Shown here: piece by piece, positions 32,999-40,996 of the stretch
How positions within the stretch are numbered: the first letter of the stretch is position 1
Layout of the letters: every line of letters starts with the position of its first letter
NCBI RefSeq assembly: GCF_001514235.1
Contig: NZ_KQ948939.1
Location: 1-64,000 of the forward strand
Direction of reading: 5' to 3'
Source: Streptomyces caeruleatus
GTDB lineage: Bacteria; Actinomycetota; Actinomycetes; Streptomycetales; Streptomycetaceae
Length of the DNA: 64,000 nucleotides
Translations under genes and position numbers: made by a program
Notes under the pieces: model-generated
Database searches by the model: none
The model's input: only the letters and a program-made list of their open reading frames with translations
Told to the model about the DNA's origin: nothing

Positions 32999-34455
32999 CG
33001 AACTCCTCCTGTGTGAACTCCGGCGGCTCCAGCCGGGGACTGCCTGCTCTGCTCCTCGATGCGGACGGAATAGCCGTAGCCGTCAGCGCGCTGGAGCAGT
33101 CTCACGCGCTGATGGCCAATACCCTGCACGAGGCCTCGCCGAGTACGGATGTTGAAACGTCCCGATGCTCGGACGGCGACTCTGCCCTGATGGACACCGG
33201 TCTTCTTACCGTTCGGCACGACAGCACGCACCAGATCACCTGTTTGAAACCCGTGGTGGTTCTTGGTTCGCGGCAGTGCGAGCCGTGGGAAGCCGTACCT
33301 GTCTGTTCGGGTACGTGCGTAACCGCCACGTCCGGTAGCGGCGGCGACCAGCACATGCGACGGATAGCGCACAATACGGCAACCGGGTCCGATCTCACCG
33401 ACCGCCAGAGCATCAAGCGTGTGCGACTTGACCAGTCCGAACAGGGCTCGGTTGTACTTCGTCCTCCCCCCGGACCAGCAAGAGACCGGGTGGCCAAGAT
33501 CCTCAAGCCGCTCAGCGAGCTGCCAGCGTGTGGCATTCATCACGGCGGCGTCCCGCAGGGGAGCTTGGGCAAGCTTCTTGAGCTGCGCGACAAGCTGAGG
33601 CCTCCCCTTCAGGAAGTCTTCCACCGGTCGGGATGCCTTGGCCTGGTTACAGGGTGCACAGGACAGCGTGAGGTTCGAGATCCGGCTCGTGCCGCCGCTG
33701 GACTTGGGCTGAATGTGCTCAACCTGCAAGGGCACACCGCTCTTGCCGCAGTAAGCACAACGCCGTCCCCACTTCTCGAGTAGGTAGTTGCGGAGTTCGT
33801 ACGTGGCAAGGGCGCCTTGCTGGTACTCGACCCCTGTCAGCTCTCGTCCAGCAGACATCACGTGAGTGTCAAATGCGACCCTCTCGATGTGGACCGTGGT
33901 CAGCGGGGCCAGGCGTGACAGGCGTTCGACCTGCGCCCAAGTCGTGTCGACCCGGTGTTGAAGCGAAGGAGGCAGCCAACCGCGGCGACGGCGCCGATTG
34001 TCGAAGCGAGGGGCGCGGTAGCGCGTGTTGGCTACTCGACGTCGCCTTCGGTGGCTAGCGCGCTGCTCCATGCCCGCCTTGATGGCAGCGCCCCGGTGCA
34101 CTAGTTCCACTGCGTACAAACCTCGCCGAAGAACGGCGGCCTCACCGTTGGCGGACGTCCGAGCTATGTCGTCCGTCACCGCGATGCCCGTTACCTTCGA
34201 CCCGGGATCGATCCGAACGGCAACGCCGCCCACTTCCGAGTCTTCGAGTACGCGGTCCTTGATGCGGATCGTGAAGGGCGTGTGCCGAGCGACCACAGCG
34301 CGGCCCTTCCTGAACAGTTCACGGGCACGGGCTGGATGGCAGGGCATCAAGGGACGCCCCTTGCGGTCAAGAACCAGCACCCTGGGGGCGCCTGGGCCAG
34401 GTTTCGGTGGCCGCTCACGCAGCCCTGGTATATCCAGTGCCTCGTCATCGTGCAT
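32995..34455 (-). CDS. iscB: IscB-type RNA-guided nuclease (RuvC plus HNH)
   Basis: A 486-residue protein with the full IscB architecture. PLMP domain: residues 35-64 (RPLMPCHPARARELFRKGRA). RuvC-I: Asp83 in VRIDPGSKVTG. Arg-rich bridge helix: 132-168. RuvC-II: Glu191 in TVHIERVAFD. HNH: 231-274, with C233xxC236, His247 in VEHIQP, Asn261 and C266xxC269-Asn270. RuvC-III: His345/Asp348 in KSHTLDALAV. A C-terminal guide/target-interaction domain follows (about 365-466). All catalytic residues are present, so it should be active. ATG 34455 has AAGGA 8 bases upstream. No tnpA transposase or iscA-like gene is near. It lies between cdgB and the CBM-like gene. Confidence 0.93.
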   Translation of the reverse strand: MHDDEALDIPGLRERPPKPGPGAPRVLVLDRKGRPLMPCHPARARELFRKGRAVVARHTPFTIRIKDRVLEDSEVGGVAVRIDPGSKVTGIAVTDDIARTSANGEAAVLRRGLYAVELVHRGAAIKAGMEQRASHRRRRRVANTRYRAPRFDNRRRRRGWLPPSLQHRVDTTWAQVERLSRLAPLTTVHIERVAFDTHVMSAGRELTGVEYQQGALATYELRNYLLEKWGRRCAYCGKSGVPLQVEHIQPKSSGGTSRISNLTLSCAPCNQAKASRPVEDFLKGRPQLVAQLKKLAQAPLRDAAVMNATRWQLAERLEDLGHPVSCWSGGRTKYNRALFGLVKSHTLDALAVGEIGPGCRIVRYPSHVLVAAATGRGGYARTRTDRYGFPRLALPRTKNHHGFQTGDLVRAVVPNGKKTGVHQGRVAVRASGRFNIRTRRGLVQGIGHQRVRLLQRADGYGYSVRIEEQSRQSPAGAAGVHTGGVR

Positions 34456-34845
34456 CAGGTGGTCCTTGCTGGTGATGCTGTCGTCACCGACAGCGTGTGC
34501 TCTCGCACCCAACGAAGTGAGTGCGCTGTGACTCCCGCTAGCAAAGGTGATCGCATGCGGGTATCCCCTCGCCCATGTCCCGTACCGGTTCCCCTGCCTT
34601 ACACAAGCAGGGCCCCGTACCCCGTTTCGTCTCTGCTCCCGGAGGTGTCTGCAGGTATAGGTTCCAGAGCAGCCCGCTGAGGAAGCACGGACTGGTGGGT
34701 CGGCACACCTGCACGGAACGTAGCCATCAAGGTCACCCCCTCGTCGGCGATGGCTCGGGCTGGTCACTCAGAACCCGCCGCACCAATGTGCGACGGGTTT
34801 CAGCCGTCCGGCTGTGGAGCGAGTGACCCCTTGGGTACTCCTCAA
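34456..34845 (-). ncRNA. Candidate omega-RNA of IscB (upstream structured region)
   Basis: IscB guide RNAs are encoded just 5' of iscB. Here about 460 bases upstream lack any gene but are structure-rich. On the minus strand the first element is a closed multi-loop: stem GGTCACTC (34828-34821) with GAGTGACC (34769-34762), enclosing hairpins CAGCCG/CGGCTG (34814-34801) and AACCCG-CGCAC/GTGCG-CGGGTT (34799-34772). More pairing is visible in the rest, for example around CCCTGCTTGTGTAAGGCAGGG and TGTCGGTGACGACA. The guide would be the bases just 5' of the first stem, about 34829-34845. Boundaries are approximate. Confidence 0.6.
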
Positions 34846-34894
34846 CGTGGATGAGCGTACCTGCCGGGAGTGATAGCCAAGGCGGGTTCTGAGT
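34766..34894. repeat. 14-bp perfect inverted repeat across the omega-RNA start
   Basis: actcagaacccgcc (34766-34779) is repeated inverted as ggcgggttctgagt (34881-34894), 101 bases apart. One arm lies in the candidate omega-RNA scaffold, the other in the hairpin after cdgB. Confidence 0.8.
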
Positions 34895-34910
34895 CCAGGG
34901 ACACCTTGGC
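34876..34910 (-). terminator. Hairpin downstream of cdgB
   Basis: Stem gccaagg / ccttggc (34876-34882 and 34904-34910) with a 21-base loop, directly after the cdgB stop. It may end cdgB transcription and protects or separates it from the omega-RNA region. Confidence 0.5.
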
Positions 34911-34917
34911 CTGGGAG

Positions 34918-36609
34918 TTAGCTCACACGCCGATGCTGTTTGGGACGAGATCGTTTCTCTACGTACATCCGCTCGTCAGCGGACTTCAACACTTCGTCCG
35001 CTGTCATCCCGCAGTGTGCCCACCCGATGCCGAAGCTGGCGCCGACCCGGACGGCCCGTCCTTCGGCGCGGATCGGCTGGATGATCTCGTTGCGCAGACG
35101 TACGGCGAGGTCCTGGGCGTCGGCGCGGCCGAGCCCGTCGGCGAGGATCACGAACTCGTCGCCGCCGAGCCGGGCGACGGTGTCGCCGTCGCGGACGCCC
35201 CGGGAGAGACGGCGGGCGACCTCGATGAGCACCGCGTCACCCGCGTTGTGCCCGAACCGGTCGTTGATCGACTTGAAGCCGTCGAGGTCGCAGAAGAGCA
35301 CCGCGAGCCCCTTGGCGCCGTCGTCCCGCTGGCCCTCGACCGGGGCCACGGTGTGGACGTGGTGGTCGAAGGCGTCGAACGCCGCCGCGCCGGGCCGGAA
35401 GTCGAAGCCGTGGCCGTTGGCGTCGTAGGCGGGGTGGCCGTAGGCGGCGTCGACCGGCTCCAGGGCGCCGAGCTGCGTTGCGCCGCGGGCGGAGTCGAGT
35501 GCCTGAGGGATGGTGGAGCGCTGGCAGAGCCGGGAGGAGAGGCGGGCGCGCAGCTCGGCGGAGTTCGGCAGGCCGGTGAGCGAGTCGTGGGAGGCGCGGT
35601 GGGCGAGCTGGAGCTCGCGGCGCTTGCGCTCCTCGATGTCCTCGACGTGGGTGAGCAGGAAGCGGGGGCCGTCGGCCGCGTCGGCGACCACGCTGTTGCG
35701 CAGGCTGACCCAGACGTACGTACCGTCCCGGCGGCCGAGCCGGAGCTCCGCGCGGCCGCCCTCGGCGGACGTGCGCAGCAGGGTGCCGATGTCCTCGGGG
35801 TGGACGAGGTCGGAGAAGGCGTAGCGGCGCATGGCGGAGGCGGGGCGGCCGAGGAGGCGACAGAGGGCGTCGTTGGTGCGCAGGATCCGGCCGTGCTGGT
35901 CGCCGCCCATCTCGGCGATGGCCATGCCGGACGGGGCGTACTCGAAGGCCTGCCTGAAGCTTTCCTCACTGGCGCGCAGGGCCTGCTGCTCGCGTTCGAG
36001 CCGGACCAGTGCCCGCTGCATATTCGCGCGTAGACGTGCGTTGCTGATCGCGATGGCCGCCTGGAACGCGTACATCTGGAGCGCCTCGCGCCCCCAGGCG
36101 CCCGGCAGCCGGCCGTTGCGCGGCCGGTCCACGGAGAGGACCCCGATCAGCTCGCCGCACGCGCCGCCCTGCACGCCGGGCGTGTACATCGGCGCGAAGA
36201 GCCGGTCGCTCGGGTGCCACTCGTCCTCGAAGCGGGGGGCGGGGCCGTCGGTGTACCACTGCGGGACGTCGTCGTCGTCGAGGACCCAGCCCTCGGTGTG
36301 CGGGATGAAGACCAGGTCGCCCCAGTGCCGGCCCATGCTCAGCCGGCGATCCCAGGAGTCGCGCGAGCCGACGCGGCCGGTGATGAGGGCCTCGGCGGCG
36401 GGATTGCCGGCGAAGGCGGCGACGACGAGATCGCCGTCGGGGCGTACGAGGTTGACGCAGGCGAGCTCATAGCCGAGGCCGGTGACGACGCCGTCGGCGA
36501 CCGTCTGCAGCGTGTCCGCCAGGCTGCGGGCCGTGTTCATGTCAGCCATGACCTGGTGCAGTTGCCGCAGGGTCGCAAGGCGGACATACGGCTCCGACTC
36601 GGTCTCCAT
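34918..36609 (-). CDS. cdgB: GAF-PAS-GGDEF diguanylate cyclase (CdgB type)
   Basis: A 563-residue cytoplasmic protein with a GAF domain (about 15-190), a PAS/PAC domain (about 210-330: ESFRQAFEYAPSGMAIAEMGG...VEDIEERKRRELQLAH) and a GGDEF domain (about 335-555) with an intact active-site LGGDEF loop. A 60-residue low-conservation insert lies between SHDSLTGLPN and VLFCDLDGFKSIND. The domain order and neighbourhood match CdgB of S. coelicolor, a c-di-GMP synthase involved in development and controlled by BldD. No EAL domain is present, so it should only synthesise c-di-GMP. Confidence 0.93.
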   Translation of the reverse strand: METESEPYVRLATLRQLHQVMADMNTARSLADTLQTVADGVVTGLGYELACVNLVRPDGDLVVAAFAGNPAAEALITGRVGSRDSWDRRLSMGRHWGDLVFIPHTEGWVLDDDDVPQWYTDGPAPRFEDEWHPSDRLFAPMYTPGVQGGACGELIGVLSVDRPRNGRLPGAWGREALQMYAFQAAIAISNARLRANMQRALVRLEREQQALRASEESFRQAFEYAPSGMAIAEMGGDQHGRILRTNDALCRLLGRPASAMRRYAFSDLVHPEDIGTLLRTSAEGGRAELRLGRRDGTYVWVSLRNSVVADAADGPRFLLTHVEDIEERKRRELQLAHRASHDSLTGLPNSAELRARLSSRLCQRSTIPQALDSARGATQLGALEPVDAAYGHPAYDANGHGFDFRPGAAAFDAFDHHVHTVAPVEGQRDDGAKGLAVLFCDLDGFKSINDRFGHNAGDAVLIEVARRLSRGVRDGDTVARLGGDEFVILADGLGRADAQDLAVRLRNEIIQPIRAEGRAVRVGASFGIGWAHCGMTADEVLKSADERMYVEKRSRPKQHRRVS

Positions 36610-36740
36610 GCTCGCCCTCCCCCCGAGACCTCGCAGCGAATCAAGGGTGCTCTTCGGCGTATCTTCCTTGCTCGGTTCACCGCCACTGAATCACAGCGCG
36701 CTGCTCACTCGGTACACAGGGTCAACAATTAATGGCCCTT

Positions 36741-36754
36741 GTGACTCAAGTCAC
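36741..36754. promoter_or_regulatory. Perfect palindrome in the cdgB upstream region
   Basis: gtgact-ca-agtcac, a 14-base perfect inverted repeat 132 bp upstream of cdgB, in an AT-rich gene-free stretch (36610-37038). It resembles but does not exactly fit the BldD box as I know it (one base short between half sites). Confidence 0.45.
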
Positions 36755-37038
36755 AGGTAAACGTGAACAATTGAGCGGTGTTTCTGCGTTTTTCCTGTGC
36801 GTTTACTGAACGCAAACTCTGTGTGCGTGTGGAGATGCCACGAAACGGTTCTGAACGGTGCTCGGCCGCTGTCCGTCGGTAGTCCTAGGACCCTTCTCGG
36901 GCGAAGGCCCGATGTCGGGTGCAGGGGACCGACATTAGCGTTTTCGGCGTGCCGAACACTTCCCCGCTTCCGTCGCCCACGCCGCCCGTGAACACCGTCC
37001 TCCCCGCCGCCCGCGGTGCCTTTGGGCATGCTGAGGGA

Positions 37039-37557
37039 GTGAGCAACGACGAGTTCCGTGCCGCCATGTCGCGGTTGGCCGCTGGTGTGGTCCTGGTGAC
37101 CGCGCTGGAGCCACCGCTGGACCCGGACGACCCGCACGCGCCGGCCGGCGAGGACGTCGGCATGACCGCCACCGCGTTCATGTCGGTGTCCCTGGACCCG
37201 CCATTGGTGCTGGTCAGCCTGCGTGAGGGGTCCCGGATGGACGACCTGCTCGCCGAGCAGCCGCTGTGGGCGGTGTCGGTCCTCACCGAGAGCCAGCGCC
37301 ATATCGCGGGCCGCTTCGCCATGAAGGGCCGCGTCAGCGACCGCCTGCTGTTCGCCGACATCCCCTACGTCCGCGGCCTGGAGACCGGCGCCCCGCTGGT
37401 CGGCGGCGCCCTGGCCACCCTGGAGTGCCGCACCGAACAACGCGTCACCGCCGGCGACCACACCCTGGTGATCGGCCGCGTCCTGTCGGCCTCACTCCCG
37501 AGCTCGGACGGGGGGCCGTTGACGTATTTCCGGGGACGGTACCGGCAGTTGGGCTGA
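37039..37557 (+). CDS. Flavin reductase-like FMN-binding protein
   Basis: A 172-residue protein of the flavin reductase/HpaC-like split-barrel family. Segments FRAAMSRLAAGVVLVTALE, GMTATAFMSVSLDPPLVLVSL, FAVSVL-like LWAVSVLTESQRHIAGRF and ALATLECRTEQRVTAGDHTLVIGRVL are diagnostic. It would reduce FMN with NAD(P)H, probably for a monooxygenase elsewhere. GTG 37039 begins the conserved region; CATGCT lies 6 bases before it, so it may be leaderless. The frame is open upstream to about 36919, so a longer N-terminus cannot be excluded. Confidence 0.85.
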   Translation: MSNDEFRAAMSRLAAGVVLVTALEPPLDPDDPHAPAGEDVGMTATAFMSVSLDPPLVLVSLREGSRMDDLLAEQPLWAVSVLTESQRHIAGRFAMKGRVSDRLLFADIPYVRGLETGAPLVGGALATLECRTEQRVTAGDHTLVIGRVLSASLPSSDGGPLTYFRGRYRQLG

Positions 37558-37635
37558 AGATCACGGATCGGGCGCGGCGTTACGCGGGGACGAAAATCCG
37601 TGGCCGCCGATGATCACCCGTCATAGGTTCCCCGG

Positions 37636-38142
37636 ATGACATCCAATCCGACGCCTCACACGCCTCCCGGTCCGCGCCTCGAAAAGATCACACCTGGAAA
37701 CTTCGAAGCGGCAACCGGCATACGCGTCCACCCCGAGCAGGAATTCGCGGTCTCCCCCGTGATGCAGTCCCTCGCCGAGGCATACGTCCATCCCGACGGC
37801 GTCGCCTGGCCCCGTCTGATCGTCGACGGCGACCGCCCGGTCGGGTTCCTGATGGCCTTCTTCGACATCGACTGGCACGGCGACGGCACCCTGTTCCGCT
37901 CGGGGCTGTGGCGACTGAACATCGCCGCCGGGGAACAGGGCCGTGGCTACGGCCGTTTCGCGGTCGAGTCCGTGGCCACAGAGATCCGCCGCCGCGGCGG
38001 CCACGAACTCCACGTCACCTGGCACCCCGGCCCGAACGGCCCCGAGGCCTTCTACCACCGTCTCGGCTTCCGCCCCGACGGGGAGACGAGCGAGGGCGAG
38101 ACGGTGGGGGTGCTGGAACTGGCCGGTCCTACACCGGCCTGA
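37636..38142 (+). CDS. GNAT-family N-acetyltransferase
   Basis: A 168-residue acetyltransferase. The acetyl-CoA pyrophosphate loop is AAGEQGRGYGRFAVE (motif A, about residues 99-113), followed by a Glu/His-rich strand ELHVTWHPG and a C-terminal FYHRLGFRPDGE, the usual GNAT end. The tyrosine and GF segments fit a polyamine- or small-amine-acetylating type. TAGGTT stands 6 bases before the ATG, so the mRNA is probably leaderless. Its 3' end overlaps the convergent sigma-factor gene by 14 bases. Confidence 0.85.
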   Translation: MTSNPTPHTPPGPRLEKITPGNFEAATGIRVHPEQEFAVSPVMQSLAEAYVHPDGVAWPRLIVDGDRPVGFLMAFFDIDWHGDGTLFRSGLWRLNIAAGEQGRGYGRFAVESVATEIRRRGGHELHVTWHPGPNGPEAFYHRLGFRPDGETSEGETVGVLELAGPTPA

Positions 38143-39061
38143 CGTCGAGCCGGGACAGTCGTACGGGGTCCGTGACGATGTCGATCACGGTGATCCGATC
38201 CCGTACGAACGCAAACTTCAGGGCCCGTTCCGGCCGTCCGTCGACCAGCACCAGGACCCCCGTGGCCCCGTCGACGAGTGCGGGGCGGGCGACTCCGGCG
38301 AGCGGTCCGAAGGACGCCGCGCCCCGGGCCACCGCCGCCGCGCCCGTGGCCACCCCGGCCTCGCTGCGGGCGATGACGTCCGGGTCCAGGACGTCGAGGA
38401 GCCCGTCGAAGTCGCCGTCCCGGGCGGCGGCGAGGAACGCGTCGACGACCAGCCGCTGCCTGCGCTGCCTCGCCGGGCCGCTCTCCGGCGCGTCGGCGCC
38501 CCGCACGCGGCGCCGGGCACGGCTGGCGAGCTGCCGTGCGGCGGCCGGGGTGCGGTCCACGACGGCGCCGACCTCCTCGTACGGCACCCCGAACAGATCG
38601 TGCAGCACGAAGGCCAGCCGCTCGGCGGGGGTCAGGGTGTCCAGTACGACGAGCAGGGCGATGCCCACGGAGTCGGCGAGGAGGGCGTCCTGCTCGGGGT
38701 CGGAGGGGGCGGAGTTCGCGGGGGCGTGGGTGAGAGTGGTGGCGGCGATGGCCGTGGCTCTGGTTGTGGCTGTGGCTGTGGCTGTGGTGTCCAGGGGGTG
38801 CTCCGCGCGGGACTTGCGCGAGCGGAGCATGTCCAGGCAGACCCGCCCCACCACGGTCGTCAGCCAGCCGCCGAGATTGTCGACCCGGGTGGTGTCGGCC
38901 CGGCTCACCCGGAACCAGGCCTCCTGCACCGCGTCCTCCGCCTCACCGCCCGACCCGAGCATGCGATGGGCCACGGCACGCAGACGAGCCCGGTGCTCCT
39001 CGAACCGCTGGGCGAGGAAATCCGCCTCCGCGTCCCTGAAGCCACTGTCGTCGGCAGTCAT
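38129..39061 (-). CDS. ECF sigma factor with SnoaL-like C-terminal domain (SigJ/ECF41-like)
   Basis: A 310-residue extracytoplasmic-function sigma factor. Sigma2 is in RLRAVAHRMLGSGGEAEDAVQEAWFR (about 22-50), with VGRVCLDMLRSRKSR at its end. Sigma4 is in LDTLTPAERLAFVLHDLFGVPYEEVGAVVDRTPAAARQLASRARRRV. The last 100 residues (VDAFLAAARDGDFDGLLDVLDPDV...) form a SnoaL/NTF2-like domain that in this class replaces a separate anti-sigma factor. The linker between sigma2 and sigma4 contains a Thr-Ala repeat (TATATATTRATAIAATT) encoded by a tandem hexanucleotide tract. No classical anti-sigma gene is adjacent. Confidence 0.92.
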   Translation of the reverse strand: MTADDSGFRDAEADFLAQRFEEHRARLRAVAHRMLGSGGEAEDAVQEAWFRVSRADTTRVDNLGGWLTTVVGRVCLDMLRSRKSRAEHPLDTTATATATTRATAIAATTLTHAPANSAPSDPEQDALLADSVGIALLVVLDTLTPAERLAFVLHDLFGVPYEEVGAVVDRTPAAARQLASRARRRVRGADAPESGPARQRRQRLVVDAFLAAARDGDFDGLLDVLDPDVIARSEAGVATGAAAVARGAASFGPLAGVARPALVDGATGVLVLVDGRPERALKFAFVRDRITVIDIVTDPVRLSRLDVRPV

Positions 39062-39156
39062 CTGTCCCACCCTCTCGTCGCGCTCCGCGATCCGTCGTCA
39101 GTGGCTTGACGGATGAGCCGACGAAGATGTGACAGCAGGACGCGGACAGCGGCGGC

Positions 39157-39585
39157 CTACGTCCAGCCCTGGCCGGAGCGCCCCCGCTTGGTGTCCGAGC
39201 GCTGCTTCTTCTCCCTCAGGCGGCGCTCGTTGATCCCACGGGGGATACGGGTCGGCTTGCGCGGCTTCGGCGGCGGGGCCGTCGCCTCGGCGAGGAGCGC
39301 CGCGAGGCGCACGGCGGCGGTCTCGCGGTTGCGCCACTGGGAGCGGTGCTCGGAGGCGCGGACGGAGACGACGCCGTCGACCAGGCGGGACGCCAGCCGC
39401 TGGAGCGCCCGCTGCTTCCACACCTCGGGCAGGGCCTCCGTGCCCGCGAGGTCGAAACGCAGCTCGACCTGGGAGTCACTGGTGTTGACGTGCTGGCCGC
39501 CCGGGCCGCTCGACCGCGAGAAACGCCACATGAGCTCGGCCTCCGGGAGGGAGACGGAGCCGCGGATGACGTAGGGACCAGACAT
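39157..39585 (-). CDS. arfB: Ribosome-rescue peptidyl-tRNA hydrolase ArfB (YaeJ type)
   Basis: A 142-residue class-I release-factor-like protein lacking codon-recognition domains. The catalytic GGQ motif is in SSGPGGQHVNTSDSQVELRFDL (about residues 23-44), and the C-terminus is a basic tail (RLREKKQRSDTKRGRSGQGW) that enters the empty mRNA channel of stalled ribosomes. It releases the nascent chain without a stop codon. ATG 39585 is used; an ATG three codons upstream is possible. Confidence 0.92.
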   Translation of the reverse strand: MSGPYVIRGSVSLPEAELMWRFSRSSGPGGQHVNTSDSQVELRFDLAGTEALPEVWKQRALQRLASRLVDGVVSVRASEHRSQWRNRETAAVRLAALLAEATAPPPKPRKPTRIPRGINERRLREKKQRSDTKRGRSGQGWT

Positions 39586-39764
39586 GCCGTACATGTTCCC
39601 CCTTCTGTCCGGTCCACGTCACGCGAATATCCCCCCGGAGCCCCCTGAGAGTGCTCTTTGGCAAAGAAAGTAAAGACACATGGAACTCGGGGTACCCCTC
39701 TCCGCGTTCATAGGGGTAGCTGTAGCTTCTAGCCGTACCGCAACGAGGGAAGGGACTCCCAACA

Positions 39765-40340
39765 ATGGCTGTAAGCCTGTCCAAGGGTGGCAACGTCTCG
39801 CTCACCAAGGAGGCTCCGGGCCTGACCGCCGTCACCGTGGGCCTCGGCTGGGACGTCCGCACCACCACCGGCACGGACTTCGACCTCGACGCCTCGGCGA
39901 TCGCGGTCAACCCCACGGGCAAGGTCTACTCGGACGGTCACTTCGTCTTCTTCAACAACAAGCAGACCCCGGACAGCACCATCGTCCACACCGGTGACAA
40001 CCGCACCGGCGAGGGCGCCGGCGACGACGAGGCGATCAACGTCAACCTGGCCGGCCTCCCGGCCGACGTCGACAAGATCGTCTTCCCGGTCTCGATCTAC
40101 GACGCGGAGAACCGCTCGCAGAACTTCGGCCAGGTGCGCAACGCCTACATCCGCATCATCAACCAGGCCGGCGGCGCCGAGATCGCCCGCTACGACCTCT
40201 CCGAGGACGCGGCCACCGAGACCGCCATGGTCTTCGGCGAGCTCTACCGCAACGGCGCCGAGTGGAAGTTCCGCGCCGTCGGCCAGGGCTACGCCTCGGG
40301 CCTCGTGGGCATCGCGCAGGACTTCGGCGTGAACGTCTGA
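39765..40340 (+). CDS. terD: TerD-family calcium-binding stress protein
   Basis: A 191-residue TerD-domain protein. The start VSLSKGGNVSLTKEAPGL, the acidic DFDLDASAI loop, the FFNNKQTPD segment and the calcium-site-like GDNRTGEGAGDDEAINVNL are classical. TerD proteins bind calcium and are implicated in tellurite and stress resistance and, in Streptomyces, in development. It is solitary here, with GAGGGAAGGGA before the ATG. No terA/terC-like genes are adjacent. Confidence 0.95.
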   Translation: MAVSLSKGGNVSLTKEAPGLTAVTVGLGWDVRTTTGTDFDLDASAIAVNPTGKVYSDGHFVFFNNKQTPDSTIVHTGDNRTGEGAGDDEAINVNLAGLPADVDKIVFPVSIYDAENRSQNFGQVRNAYIRIINQAGGAEIARYDLSEDAATETAMVFGELYRNGAEWKFRAVGQGYASGLVGIAQDFGVNV

Positions 40341-40450
40341 CGGACGCCGACCTGAGCCGGAGCCCCCAGCCGCGGTACGCCGTGGCGGGGGCTCCCGGCG
40401 TTCCGGGGCCCCCGAGCCATCGCCCAAGGGCTTCGATTAGGTTGCCCCAC

Positions 40451-40990
40451 ATGATCCTCGACCCCCTGCCCCGCACCCCCGACCACGACATCCCGGCCCC
40501 TCTCCTGACCGAACTCACCGCCCTCTACGCCTCCAACCGCGAGTTCCACGCGCTCAGCGGCGACTTCCCGGACCCGGCCGACATCCGGCCGGAGCAGGTG
40601 GCGGCCGCGCTGGCCGAGGAGTTGCGGGTGCCCGGGGCGGAGGTGCTGCTCGCGCGCAGCGCCGGACGGCTGGTCGGGGTCGTGATCACGCTGACCCGGC
40701 ACCCGGACCCGTCCGACCCGGACCCCTGGATCGGCCTGCTGATGGTGGACGCGGACGCGCAACGCCAGGGACACGGACGCCGGTTGGTCGCCCTCGTCGA
40801 GGACCGCTTCCGCACCGCCGACCGCACGGCCGTCCGCCTGGCCGTCCTCGACAACAACCCCGCGGCCCTCGCCTTCTGGACGGTGCTCGGCTACGAGACC
40901 ATCGCCTACGGACGCGACCGCCAACTCGACCGCCCCTGCACGCTCCTGCGCAAAGAGCTCACCCCCGCCCCCGACGCCGGCCGGGCCTGA
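40451..40990 (+). CDS. GNAT-family N-acetyltransferase
   Basis: A 179-residue acetyltransferase. Motif A is LLMVDADAQRQGHGRRLVALVEDRF (about residues 97-121, Q/RxxGxG/A = RQGHGR) and the C-terminal AVLDNNPAALAFWTVLGYETI follows the usual GNAT pattern. Substrate unknown. TAGGTT lies 7 bases before the ATG and no Shine-Dalgarno is seen, so the mRNA is probably leaderless. The next gene starts seven bases after its stop, suggesting an operon. Confidence 0.87.
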   Translation: MILDPLPRTPDHDIPAPLLTELTALYASNREFHALSGDFPDPADIRPEQVAAALAEELRVPGAEVLLARSAGRLVGVVITLTRHPDPSDPDPWIGLLMVDADAQRQGHGRRLVALVEDRFRTADRTAVRLAVLDNNPAALAFWTVLGYETIAYGRDRQLDRPCTLLRKELTPAPDAGRA

Positions 40991-40996
40991 ACCGGC

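Noticed and set aside
34456..34767. Upstream extension of IscB starting near 34767
   Set aside because: The extra residues (SPSHRRRGGDLDGYVPC...) have no family similarity and would run through the omega-RNA region. ATG 34455 has a ribosome site and gives a PLMP-type start.
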